Source of the DNA: an uncultured Clostridia bacterium | GTDB lineage: Bacteria > Bacillota > Clostridia > Oscillospirales > Oscillospiraceae | Length of the DNA stretch: 11,748 bases | Direction of reading: 5' to 3' | NCBI GenBank assembly: GCA_946006895.1 | Contig: CAMFZO010000024.1 | Span: 1 to 11,748, forward strand | Part shown: one piece after another, positions 1 to 6,036 of the stretch | How positions within the stretch are numbered: the stretch's first letter is position 1 | How the letters are laid out: each line of letters starts with the position of its first letter | Program-made: the position numbers and the translations under genes | The notes under the pieces: generated by a model | What the model was told of the DNA's origin: nothing | Databases searched by the model: none | Seen by the model: the letters and a program-made list of their open reading frames with translations, nothing else

Positions 1-193
1 GGATCTGGATCCCCATGGCTTCAAAGGTATCATAGACCTGCTCGACCTTTTCCACAGAAAGGTCCAGCTTTTCCAGGGCGGACAGAAGCTCCGCCGAGGT
101 CAGCACGCCGTCCCTCCGGCCTTTGCTGATGAGGCTGGTCAGAGGGGCCATCAATTCCTCATTGGTTTTTCCGCTTTTGTTCGAGGTAGCCAT
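1..193 (-). CDS. rpoD: RNA polymerase primary sigma factor RpoD (SigA), N-terminal 64 codons; gene continues beyond the window
   Basis: Primary (housekeeping) sigma factor, which directs core RNA polymerase to -10/-35 promoters. Only the amino-terminal 64 codons plus one base are present. The visible residues begin MATSNKSGKTNEEL, then LISKGRRDGVLTSAELLSAL and VEQVYDTFEAMGIQI. This is the pattern of sigma-70 region 1.1 in clostridial primary sigma factors: a short helical domain with an L-I-xx-G-(x)n-G-x-L-T motif ending in Y-(x)4-E-x-x-G-I-x-I. The start is fixed by AAGGAAG at 200-206, six bases before the ATG. The gene has its own consensus promoter (234-262) and lies downstream of the icd terminator, so it is probably transcribed separately. 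DNA-binding regions 2 to 4 are outside the window, so the assignment rests on region 1.1 alone. Confidence 0.88.
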   Translation of the reverse strand, partial: MATSNKSGKTNEELMAPLTSLISKGRRDGVLTSAELLSALEKLDLSVEKVEQVYDTFEAMGIQI

Positions 194-233
194 AACGCAC
201 TTCCTTAACTCGATTCTAGGGCACATCTAATAC

Positions 234-262
234 ATTATATCTTAGCTTTTCCCGCAACGCAA
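234..262 (-). promoter_or_regulatory. sigma-A promoter of rpoD
   Basis: On the minus strand, TTGCGT (257-262) is followed after 17 bases by a perfect TATAAT (234-239). The start point would be near 227, giving a leader of about 34 bases that contains the rpoD ribosome binding site. Runs of A and T at roughly 10-11 bp intervals lie directly upstream (266-309) and could act as an UP element or bend. The spacing and the perfect -10 are seen directly; activity is inferred. Confidence 0.75.
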
Positions 263-325
263 TAGTTTTTTCGCGGAAAAAACGGGAAATTTTTCTTTTT
301 TTGCAAAAATTGCGAGGAAAGCAGC

Positions 326-376
326 AAAAGAGAACACGCTTCGAGGGCTATTTCAGCATACCCCGCGAAGCGTGTT
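326..376 (-). terminator. intrinsic terminator of trmB-icd
   Basis: A perfect 11-bp inverted repeat (333-343 with 366-376) has GGG/CCC able to extend the stem. It lies 18 bases after the icd stop codon. Read on the minus strand, the stem is followed by CTCTTTTG, a short and imperfect T tract. The position directly after icd and before the rpoD promoter fits a terminator separating the two units. The weak T tract keeps confidence moderate. Confidence 0.65.
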
Positions 377-394
377 ATCATACATAGAAAAAAT

Positions 395-1597
395 TTATCG
401 GTTTTCCAGCTCCCGGCGCACGGCGGCAATGAAGCCCTCGCTGGTGACCACATTAGGCTCCTTGCCCTCCCAGAGCGCCGCCAGGTCCTTGGTCATGGTG
501 CCCCGCTCAATGACGAAGATACAGACCTTTTCCAGCTTTTCGGCAAAGGCCGTCAGCTCCTCGTTGCCGTCCAGCTCGCCGCGTTTTTTCAGGGCGCCGG
601 TCCAGGCGAAGATGGTCGCCATGGGGTTGGTGGAGGGCTTCTCTCCCGCCAGATAGCGGTAATAGTGCCGGGTCACCGTCCCGTGGGCCGCCTCATATTC
701 GTATTTTCCGTCGGGGGAGACCAGGACGGAGGTCATCATGGCCAGGCTGCCGAAAGCGGTGGATACCATGTCGCTCATCACGTCGCCGTCGTAATTCTTG
801 CAGGCCCAGATGAAGCCGCCCTCACTGCGGATAACGCGGGCAACGGCGTCATCAATGAGGGTGTAGAAATAGGTGATGCCGGCCTGCTCGAATCTTTCCT
901 TGTATTCCGCCTCAAAAATATCGGCGAAGATCTGCTTGAAGGTGCCGTCGTAGATTTTGGCAATGGTGTCCTTGGTGGAGAACCACAGATCCTGCCCGGT
1001 GGACAGGGCATAATTGAAGCAGGAGCGGGCAAAGGAGGCGATGGACGTATCCTTGTTGTACTGTCCCGTCACAACGCCGCCGCACTCAAAATCGTAAATC
1101 TCCTTGCGCGTCACATTGCCGTCCTTATCTGTGAACACCAGCTCAGCCTTACCCTCGGGAACGCGCAGCTCCGTGGCCTTGTAGACATCGCCGTAGGCGT
1201 GACGGGCAATGGTGATGGGCCGTTTCCAGGTCTTGACCACCGGGCGGATGCCCTCCACCAGGATCGGCGTACGGAACACAGTGCCGTCCAGAATAGCGCG
1301 GATGGTACCGTTGGGGCTTTTCCACATCTCATGGAGCTGATACTCGGTCATGCGCTGGGCATTGGGCGTGATGGTGGCGCACTTGACGCCCACACCGTAT
1401 TTCTGAATGGCCTTGGCTGCGTCGTGGGTCACCTGGTCCTCGGTACGGTCGCGCTCCGGCAGACCCAGGTCGTAATACTCGGTCTTCAGGTCGATGAAGG
1501 GCAGCAGCAGCTCGTCCTTGATCTGCTTCCACAGAACGCGGGTCATTTCGTCGCCGTCCATCTCCACCAGCGGCGTCGTCATCTGTATTTTCTTCAT
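395..1597 (-). CDS. icd: NADP-dependent isocitrate dehydrogenase (homodimeric, eukaryotic-like type), from internal start
   Basis: Oxidatively decarboxylates isocitrate to 2-oxoglutarate with NADP, supplying 2-oxoglutarate for glutamate synthesis and NADPH. Read from the internal ATG the product is 400 residues, the usual length for the homodimeric class that includes human IDH1. Numbering stays close to that class. KCATITP (72-78) and KSPNGTIR (93-100) are the substrate loops. R100, R109 and R132 bind isocitrate and Y139 is catalytic. K209, D249, D272 and D276 match the catalytic lysine and metal aspartates, and HGTVTRH (305-311) is the NADP motif. GGGAGG at 1603-1608 lies five bases before the ATG, so independent initiation is likely even though the upstream trmB frame runs straight through. 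No residue I would expect to be essential is missing. The gene ends with TAA and is followed by a hairpin. Confidence 0.93.
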   Translation of the reverse strand: MKKIQMTTPLVEMDGDEMTRVLWKQIKDELLLPFIDLKTEYYDLGLPERDRTEDQVTHDAAKAIQKYGVGVKCATITPNAQRMTEYQLHEMWKSPNGTIRAILDGTVFRTPILVEGIRPVVKTWKRPITIARHAYGDVYKATELRVPEGKAELVFTDKDGNVTRKEIYDFECGGVVTGQYNKDTSIASFARSCFNYALSTGQDLWFSTKDTIAKIYDGTFKQIFADIFEAEYKERFEQAGITYFYTLIDDAVARVIRSEGGFIWACKNYDGDVMSDMVSTAFGSLAMMTSVLVSPDGKYEYEAAHGTVTRHYYRYLAGEKPSTNPMATIFAWTGALKKRGELDGNEELTAFAEKLEKVCIFVIERGTMTKDLAALWEGKEPNVVTSEGFIAAVRRELENR

Positions 1598-2239
1598 GCT
1601 TACCTCCCGGTTGATGAGCTCGCAGCGGTTGATGGGCGTGCCCAGCTCATAAAATTTTTCCTCATAGCCCGTCATAATGCCCACAGGGCCGTCCCGGTGC
1701 AGATCGTATGTCAGGGCGCGGATCTCCAGGCCACAGGCCTCAAACTCGCCCAGAGACCACTCAAACAGGCCCGCGTTGTCGGTCTTAAAATGAATCTCCC
1801 CGCCGATTTTCAGAATACGCTGGTATTTCCGCAGGAAGGTGCGGTAGGTCAGGCGGCGCTTGGCGTTTTTCTTGCGGGGCCACGGGTCGCAGAAGTTGAG
1901 GTAGATCAGGTCAAGCTCCCCGTCTGCGAAGTATTCCTCCAGTTCGGCGGCATCCAGCGACAGAAAAAAGACGTTCTTCAGACCCATTTCCAGCGCTTTT
2001 TCCATGCCCAGCAGCATGGCCTCCTGAACGCGCTCCACGGCGATGAGCAGAACATCCGGCTCGGCGGCGGCGGTCTCCACGGTGAATTTTCCCTTGCCGC
2101 AGCCCACCTCCAGCCGTATTTCCCTGGCCTGGGGCATCAGGGAGCGCCAGTTGCCGCGAAGCTCCTTGGCGTCGCGGAGCCAGATGGCACCGCAGGCCTC
2201 CATGCGCGGCTCTAAATTGTTGCGTTTTCTCATTCTCAT
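395..2239 (-). CDS. trmB: TrmB (tRNA guanine-46 N7-methyltransferase) reading in frame into NADP-isocitrate dehydrogenase; 614-aa run-on ORF
   Basis: The first about 210 residues are TrmB, the S-adenosylmethionine enzyme that methylates G46 in the tRNA variable loop. Visible motifs are the SAM loop LEVGCGKGKF (43-52), DPWPRKKNAKRRL (118-130), KTDN (152-155) and TGYEEKF (190-196). About 210 residues is the normal full length of the family. The frame then continues without a stop, through only a few residues (INREVS), into a complete isocitrate dehydrogenase at residue 215. Either this is a genuine bifunctional protein, or trmB has lost its stop by mutation or sequencing error. A strong ribosome site at the internal start favours two products. 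ATG at 2237-2239 is chosen as start: GAGGA lies seven bases upstream. The in-frame ATG at 2261-2263 would sit almost at the transcription start. The two activities have no obvious biochemical link. Confidence 0.82.
   Translation of the reverse strand: MRMRKRNNLEPRMEACGAIWLRDAKELRGNWRSLMPQAREIRLEVGCGKGKFTVETAAAEPDVLLIAVERVQEAMLLGMEKALEMGLKNVFFLSLDAAELEEYFADGELDLIYLNFCDPWPRKKNAKRRLTYRTFLRKYQRILKIGGEIHFKTDNAGLFEWSLGEFEACGLEIRALTYDLHRDGPVGIMTGYEEKFYELGTPINRCELINREVSMKKIQMTTPLVEMDGDEMTRVLWKQIKDELLLPFIDLKTEYYDLGLPERDRTEDQVTHDAAKAIQKYGVGVKCATITPNAQRMTEYQLHEMWKSPNGTIRAILDGTVFRTPILVEGIRPVVKTWKRPITIARHAYGDVYKATELRVPEGKAELVFTDKDGNVTRKEIYDFECGGVVTGQYNKDTSIASFARSCFNYALSTGQDLWFSTKDTIAKIYDGTFKQIFADIFEAEYKERFEQAGITYFYTLIDDAVARVIRSEGGFIWACKNYDGDVMSDMVSTAFGSLAMMTSVLVSPDGKYEYEAAHGTVTRHYYRYLAGEKPSTNPMATIFAWTGALKKRGELDGNEELTAFAEKLEKVCIFVIERGTMTKDLAALWEGKEPNVVTSEGFIAAVRRELENR
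1603..1608 (-). promoter_or_regulatory. ribosome binding site at the internal icd start
   Basis: The minus strand reads GGGAGG, then TAAGC, then ATG: a near-perfect anti-Shine-Dalgarno match at five-base spacing. It lies inside the continuous trmB-icd frame. The TAA in the spacer is out of frame with both halves, so it does not stop trmB. The site is the main reason to think that icd is translated on its own. Confidence 0.85.
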
Positions 2240-2274
2240 AACGCGGTCCTCGCTGTGCTGCATATTTCTTTCGG

Positions 2275-2303
2275 ATTATATCAAAAAATCCCACGGAGGT
2301 AAA
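2275..2303 (-). promoter_or_regulatory. sigma-A promoter of trmB-icd
   Basis: On the minus strand, TTTACC (2298-2303) is followed by a 17-base spacer and a perfect TATAAT (2275-2280). The predicted start point near 2268 leaves about 29 bases before the ATG at 2239. It leaves only about five bases before the ATG at 2263, which argues for the downstream start codon. No convincing terminator separates it from the zinc-ribbon gene ending at 2335, so some readthrough from that gene is possible. Confidence 0.7.
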
Positions 2304-2334
2304 GAGTTTTTTCTTCGTGCAACCGCCGGTGTTC

Positions 2335-2571
2335 CTATTTCCCGGGGACGTTTCGTTTCATTTTTTCGTACAACTCATCGCCGACACACTTCCGGGCGTA
2401 TTTGCACCATTGGACACAGCTCAGCGAATCGTTATAAACAACAAATCCGCAGTTATCGCAGGCGACCTCCGTATCGGAGGAAAAAACCTCGATGACTGCG
2501 CCGCACTGGGGACAGGTCTTTTCCTCCAGCGTCGGTGTGCGGGGTTTTCCCTGGCATCCATCCATGATCAT
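2335..2571 (-). CDS. small eight-cysteine zinc-ribbon protein (78 aa), function unknown
   Basis: I do not recognise a named family. The protein has a zinc ribbon, CPQC (20-23) and CDNC (38-41), whose knuckles are 14 residues apart. A second compact cysteine cluster follows, SCVQWCKYARKC (51-62), of the form C-x3-C-x5-C. With Cys6 this makes eight cysteines in 78 residues, enough for one zinc site plus a second metal or iron-sulfur site. There is no signal peptide or membrane segment, so it is probably cytoplasmic. The start at 2569-2571 (MIMDG) is chosen because GGGAGG lies eight bases upstream; the ATG at 2575-2577 is only two bases from that site. It has its own promoter (2597-2625) and is divergent from pepD. 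A role as a metal-binding adaptor or small redox protein is only inference. Confidence 0.78.
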   Translation of the reverse strand: MIMDGCQGKPRTPTLEEKTCPQCGAVIEVFSSDTEVACDNCGFVVYNDSLSCVQWCKYARKCVGDELYEKMKRNVPGK

Positions 2572-2596
2572 GGTCATGACCTCCCTTCTTCTTCTG

Positions 2597-2625
2597 ATTA
2601 TATCAGACAGTTTACCGTATCACAA
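2597..2625 (-). promoter_or_regulatory. sigma-A promoter of the zinc-ribbon gene
   Basis: On the minus strand, TTGTGA (2620-2625), a 17-base spacer and a perfect TATAAT (2597-2602) sit just upstream of GGGAGG and the ATG at 2571. The leader would be short, under 25 bases. The -35 box is 14 bp from the -35 box of the divergent pepD promoter. Confidence 0.7.
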
Positions 2626-2639
2626 GCGGAAATTCGCGG

Positions 2640-2668
2640 TTGTTTTCAGCGGTTTTCTGTGCTACAAT
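2640..2668 (+). promoter_or_regulatory. sigma-A promoter of the pepD operon
   Basis: TTGTTT (2640-2645), a 17-base spacer and TACAAT (2663-2668) lie directly before the AGGAGG of pepD. The predicted start near 2675 would leave a leader of only about 16 bases with the ribosome site almost at the 5' end. It is arranged back to back with the zinc-ribbon promoter. Confidence 0.6.
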
Positions 2669-2690
2669 GGCAGGAAAAGGAGGCTTATGT

Positions 2691-4106
2691 ATGTCTGTAT
2701 TGGAAGGCCTGCAGCCCGCCCAGGCGCTGCATTATTTTGAGGAGCTATGCGCCATTCCCCACGGTTCCCGGGACACCAAGCGCATTTCCGACTACTGCGT
2801 CCGGTTTGCAAAGGAGCACGGTTTGCGTTATGTGCAGGACGAGCACAACAACGTGGTCATTTATAAGGACGGCACTCCCGGCTATGAGAACCATCCCACG
2901 GTGATCCTCCAGGGCCATCTGGATATGGTCTGTGAAAAGGACGCCGACTGTGATATTGACTTTTCCAGGGACGGCCTGCGCTTGCGGCATGACGGGAAGT
3001 ATATTTTCGCCGAGGGGACGACTTTGGGCGGCGACGACGGCATCGCGGTGGCCTACGCCCTGGCGGTGCTGGCTGCAAAGAATCTGAAGCATCCGCCCAT
3101 GGAGGCGGTGTTCACCGTGGACGAGGAGATTGGTATGCTGGGCGCCGACGCCATGGATATGAGCGTTCTCAAGGGCCGCGTTCTGCTCAACTGCGACTCG
3201 GAGGACGAGGGTATCCTGACCGTAAGCTGCGCAGGCGGCGCCACCAGCCGTCTGACGCTGCCTGTTGGGCGTGAGGCCTGCTCCGGCCCGATCCGCCGTA
3301 TGGCGGTGCGCAACCTCACCGGCGGTCACAGCGGTGTGGAGATCAACAAGGGCCGCGCCAACGCCAACAAGGTCCTGGCCGCCATTCTGGAAAAGCTGCC
3401 TGTGCGCCTCATTTCCATCGACGGCGGCAGCAAGGACAATGCCATTCCCAGAGCCGCCGAGGCTCTGGTGGTGACGGAGGTCTCCGAGGCGGAATTCTTT
3501 GCCTGTGCCGAACAGGTTCGGCAGACCCTGCCCGCCGGAGAGACCGCTGTGGAATTCCTCTGTGAACCGGCGCAAGCCGCAGCTCTTCCCATGGACGCGG
3601 AAAGCAGCCGGGCCGCCCTGTCCCTCCTGTGCGCGCTGCCCAACGGCGTGCAGGCCATGAGTGAGGACATTCCCGGTCTGGTGCAGACCTCTCTGAATCT
3701 GGGCATCCTGAAAACGGAGAGCGACCGGGTCGCTATGACCTTCTCCGTCCGCAGCAGCGTCAACACGGAGAAGACCGCCCTCATTGAGAAGCTGAAGACC
3801 GTCGGCGCTGCCCACGGCGCGGTCTACGATGAGTCCGGCGCCTATCCCGCCTGGGAGTACCGCAAGCACTCTCCCCTGCGCGATACCATGGTCGCAGCTT
3901 TCCGCGACCTCTACGGCAGAGAGCCGGTGGTGGAGGCCATCCACGCGGGCCTGGAGTGCGGCATTTTCTCCGACCGTCTGACGGGCCTGGACGCGGTGTC
4001 CTTCGGCCCGCAGATGCACGACATCCACACCAGCCGTGAGAAGCTGGACATCGGTTCGGTCGAGCGGACCTGGGACTATCTTATTGCGGTATTGGAGCGT
4101 CTGTGA
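2691..4106 (+). CDS. pepD: aminoacyl-histidine dipeptidase PepD (M20C, cytosolic beta-alanyl/Xaa-His dipeptidase), 471 aa
   Basis: Di-zinc dipeptidase that cleaves Xaa-His and other dipeptides in the cytoplasm. The catalytic positions follow E. coli PepD with a constant offset of four in the N-terminal half. H76 and D78 lie in QGHLDMV, D115 in TLGGDDG, E145 and E146 in DEEIGML and D169 in NCDSEDEG. H446 in DIHTSREKLDIGS probably supplies the last metal ligand. The lid and dimerisation segment GGHSGVEINKGRANA is also present. The length is close to the 485 residues of the E. coli enzyme. There is no signal peptide. AGGAGG at 2678-2683, seven bases before the ATG, fixes the start. The next gene begins on the last base of the stop codon, so the two are probably co-translated. 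Its role is peptide scavenging. Confidence 0.95.
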   Translation: MSVLEGLQPAQALHYFEELCAIPHGSRDTKRISDYCVRFAKEHGLRYVQDEHNNVVIYKDGTPGYENHPTVILQGHLDMVCEKDADCDIDFSRDGLRLRHDGKYIFAEGTTLGGDDGIAVAYALAVLAAKNLKHPPMEAVFTVDEEIGMLGADAMDMSVLKGRVLLNCDSEDEGILTVSCAGGATSRLTLPVGREACSGPIRRMAVRNLTGGHSGVEINKGRANANKVLAAILEKLPVRLISIDGGSKDNAIPRAAEALVVTEVSEAEFFACAEQVRQTLPAGETAVEFLCEPAQAAALPMDAESSRAALSLLCALPNGVQAMSEDIPGLVQTSLNLGILKTESDRVAMTFSVRSSVNTEKTALIEKLKTVGAAHGAVYDESGAYPAWEYRKHSPLRDTMVAAFRDLYGREPVVEAIHAGLECGIFSDRLTGLDAVSFGPQMHDIHTSREKLDIGSVERTWDYLIAVLERL

Positions 4107-4918
4107 TGAAGGTTTTTGACGCACATTGCCATATTTATCCCGCAAAGATCGCGCAGAAGGCCGCTGCTACGACGGCAGCCTTCTATGACAACCTCGGCAA
4201 GACCTACGACGGCACAGTGCAGACGCTGTTTGCCAAGAGCGCGGGGATCGACCGCTTCCTTGTGCAGTCGGTGGCGACGAGGCCGGAGCAGGTGCAGTAC
4301 ATCAACGAGTTTATCGCTGCCGAGGTGGCGCAGTTTCCCGACCGCCTGTACGGCTTCGGGGCGCTGCACCCGGAGAGCGTGACGCTGACGGAGGACATTG
4401 CCCAACTGCGGGAGCTGGGGCTGCACGGCGTGAAGCTCCACCCCGACATTCAGCGCTTTCGCTTGGACAGCAACGAGTGTTTCGCGCTTTGTGAGCAGTG
4501 CGAGGGTGTGCTGCCGCTGCTGCTGCACACGGGCGACCGCCGCTACAGCTTTTCCAATCCCGATCAGCTTTTGCCTCTTTTGCGGCGGTTCCCGAAGCTG
4601 ACGGTCATCGCCGCGCATTTCGGTGGCTACTCAGTCTGGGATGAGGCGGTAAGGCAGCTTGCCGGGCGGTTTGAAAACCTCTGGGTCGATTGCTCGTCGT
4701 CCTTCTTTGCCATGGATGATACACGCGCAAGGGAGCTGATCTCTGCCTTCGGCGCGGAGCGCGTGCTGTTCGGCACGGATTATCCCATGTGGGAGCCCAC
4801 GCAGGAGCTGGAGCGGTTTCTTGCCCTGCATCTGCCGCAGCGGGACGAGGAGAATATACTATATAATAATGCGGCGCGGCTGTTCGGCCTTGACGCGGAG
4901 GAGAATGAGAAATGCTGA
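4106..4918 (+). CDS. metal-dependent hydrolase of the amidohydrolase (TIM-barrel) superfamily, 270 aa
   Basis: Belongs to the amidohydrolase-2 type of TIM-barrel hydrolases and decarboxylases. The metal motif DAHCH is at 5-9 (H7, H9). K110 and H112 lie in VKLHPD, H141 in LLHTG and H171 in AAHFGG. GTDYPMW (223-229) carries the final metal aspartate D225. About 270 residues is typical for this compact group. The substrate cannot be read from the sequence; known relatives include hydrolases and non-oxidative decarboxylases. The ATG shares one base with the pepD stop codon, and GGAG at 4094-4097 lies eight bases upstream. GTG at 4103 is an alternative start three bases earlier. The gene overlaps the oxidoreductase gene downstream by seven bases. 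This arrangement suggests one regulated unit with pepD, without showing a shared pathway. Confidence 0.9.
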   Translation: MKVFDAHCHIYPAKIAQKAAATTAAFYDNLGKTYDGTVQTLFAKSAGIDRFLVQSVATRPEQVQYINEFIAAEVAQFPDRLYGFGALHPESVTLTEDIAQLRELGLHGVKLHPDIQRFRLDSNECFALCEQCEGVLPLLLHTGDRRYSFSNPDQLLPLLRRFPKLTVIAAHFGGYSVWDEAVRQLAGRFENLWVDCSSSFFAMDDTRARELISAFGAERVLFGTDYPMWEPTQELERFLALHLPQRDEENILYNNAARLFGLDAEENEKC

Positions 4919-5874
4919 GATTCGGAACGGTCGGAACCAGCGCCATTATGCACGCGGCGCAGCAGGCAATGGCGCAAACGGACGGCGTGGAGTGCCGTGC
5001 GGTTTATTCCCGTGATCTGTCGCGGGGCAGAGCCTTTGCCGATTCCGTCGGCGTTGCGGCGGTCTGCACGGACTATGACGCGCTGCTTGCGCGGGAGGAC
5101 ATCGACGCGGTCTACATTGCCTCGCCCAACCGCTTCCACGCGGAGCAGGCCTGCCGGGCCATGCGGGCGGGAAAGCACGTCATCGTGGAAAAGCCCGCTG
5201 CGGTCACTATCGCGGAGGTCCGGCAGATGATCGGCACCGCACGGGAAAACGGCGTGTTTTTCTTTGAGGCGATCACGACGCTGTTCATGCCGAAATATCT
5301 GCAATGCCGTGCGCTTCTGCCGCAGTTGGGAACAATCCGCCGCGCGGAGCTTTGCTACGGGCGCTACTCCTCCAAATATGACGCCTATCTGCGCGGAGAA
5401 AATCCCAATGTGTTCAATCCCGCCATGCAGGCCGGCGCACTGAACGACATGGGGGTTTACTGCGTCCATGTGGCGGCGGATCTGTTCGGCCGGCCGGAGG
5501 GTGTGCAGTATGCGCCGGAATTTGGGGAAAACGGCATCGACCTTTCGGGGAAACTGACGCTGACCTATCCCGATCTGACAGTACATATCGCCACGGCGAA
5601 GGACAAAAATCTCGACAGCGGCTGCCGCGTGGAGGGGACCCACGGATTCTTTGCGCAAAGCGGTACGGTCCATGATTTCGGGTCATGCACCGCGGCTTTG
5701 GACGGCGTGGAGGTGAAAATCGACGCGCCCCACGCGGAAAACCGGATCATCTATGAGCTGTCCCGTTTCCGGGACGCCATCGAGACCCGGGAGGAAGCGT
5801 TCTTTGACCGCATGGCAAAGCAGAGCCTTACTGTAGCGGAGATCCTGGAACGGGCCCATGCTTCGGTAAAATGA
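4912..5874 (+). CDS. Gfo/Idh/MocA family NAD(P)-dependent oxidoreductase, 320 aa
   Basis: Members oxidise or reduce hydroxyl groups of sugars, inositols and related diols using NAD(P). The N-terminal Rossmann domain opens with RFGTVGTSAI, a variant of the GxGxxG loop. The family lysine motif EKP is at 93-95 after AGKHVIV. The C-terminal domain has NDMGVYCVH (178-186), where D179 and Y183 have the D-x3-Y spacing of the dimeric dihydrodiol dehydrogenase type. The length of 320 fits that branch. GGAGGAG at 4897-4903, eight bases before the ATG, fixes the start, and the first seven bases overlap the amidohydrolase gene. A strong terminator follows within six bases of the stop codon, ending the operon. 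The substrate is unknown. Confidence 0.93.
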   Translation: MLRFGTVGTSAIMHAAQQAMAQTDGVECRAVYSRDLSRGRAFADSVGVAAVCTDYDALLAREDIDAVYIASPNRFHAEQACRAMRAGKHVIVEKPAAVTIAEVRQMIGTARENGVFFFEAITTLFMPKYLQCRALLPQLGTIRRAELCYGRYSSKYDAYLRGENPNVFNPAMQAGALNDMGVYCVHVAADLFGRPEGVQYAPEFGENGIDLSGKLTLTYPDLTVHIATAKDKNLDSGCRVEGTHGFFAQSGTVHDFGSCTAALDGVEVKIDAPHAENRIIYELSRFRDAIETREEAFFDRMAKQSLTVAEILERAHASVK

Positions 5875-5879
5875 CAGAT

Positions 5880-5920
5880 ACACACCGCAAAAGGCGATAG
5901 TCCTTCTGCGGTGTGTTTTT
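5880..5920 (+). terminator. strong intrinsic terminator of the pepD-amidohydrolase-oxidoreductase operon
   Basis: Arms of 15 bases (5880-5894 and 5902-5916) pair with a single A-C mismatch around a seven-base loop. The stem is followed by a TTTTT tract ending at 5920. It lies six bases after the stop codon of the oxidoreductase gene. This is a textbook Rho-independent terminator. Confidence 0.93.
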
Positions 5921-5971
5921 CGGTGGGATGGGAACACGACGCGGCTGCCGGGCATCATGGGAAAATGGTAG

Positions 5972-6000
5972 TTGCAAAGTTTCAAGAATCCTGATACAAT
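5972..6000 (+). promoter_or_regulatory. sigma-A promoter of the MATE-ABC exporter operon
   Basis: TTGCAA (5972-5977), a 17-base spacer and TACAAT (5995-6000). The predicted start near 6007 gives a leader of about 30 bases including GGAGG. No operator-like palindrome is obvious around it. Confidence 0.72.
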
Positions 6001-6036
6001 ATTCAGACGGCTTTCAACATAAATTTGGAGGATACT

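Noticed and set aside
1..12. Repeated GGATC units at the window edge as a cloning or linker remnant
   Set aside because: They are ordinary in-frame codons of rpoD (GIQI), so no artefact needs to be invoked.
665..2215. 516-codon plus-strand open frame opposite trmB-icd
   Set aside because: It is antisense to two secure enzyme genes and has no recognisable motif or ribosome site. Long mirror frames arise easily from GC-rich codon use.
2240..2263. Upstream ATG (2261-2263) as trmB start
   Set aside because: It would lie about five bases from the predicted transcription start and lacks a good ribosome site. ATG at 2239 has GAGGA at seven-base spacing and gives the usual MRMRK-type N-terminus.
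2304..2334. Terminator between the zinc-ribbon gene and the trmB promoter
   Set aside because: Only a four-base ACCG/CGGT pairing is present and no T tract follows on the minus strand.
2640..2690. Longer N-terminus for PepD beginning near 2640
   Set aside because: This stretch contains the promoter and the AGGAGG site. The protein family begins at the ATG at 2691.
2745..4145. 466-codon minus-strand open frame opposite pepD
   Set aside because: Shadow of pepD, which has all catalytic residues and a strong ribosome site. The mirror translation has no domain pattern.
4855..4867. TATACT and TATAAT inside the end of the amidohydrolase gene as an internal promoter
   Set aside because: No -35-like hexamer occurs at 16-18 bp upstream and there is no extended -10. 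The AT-rich run encodes conserved-looking ILYNNAARLF residues.
6025..6036. TTG at 6025 as MATE start
   Set aside because: It overlaps the GGAGG ribosome site used by the ATG at 6037, so it could not be served by it.
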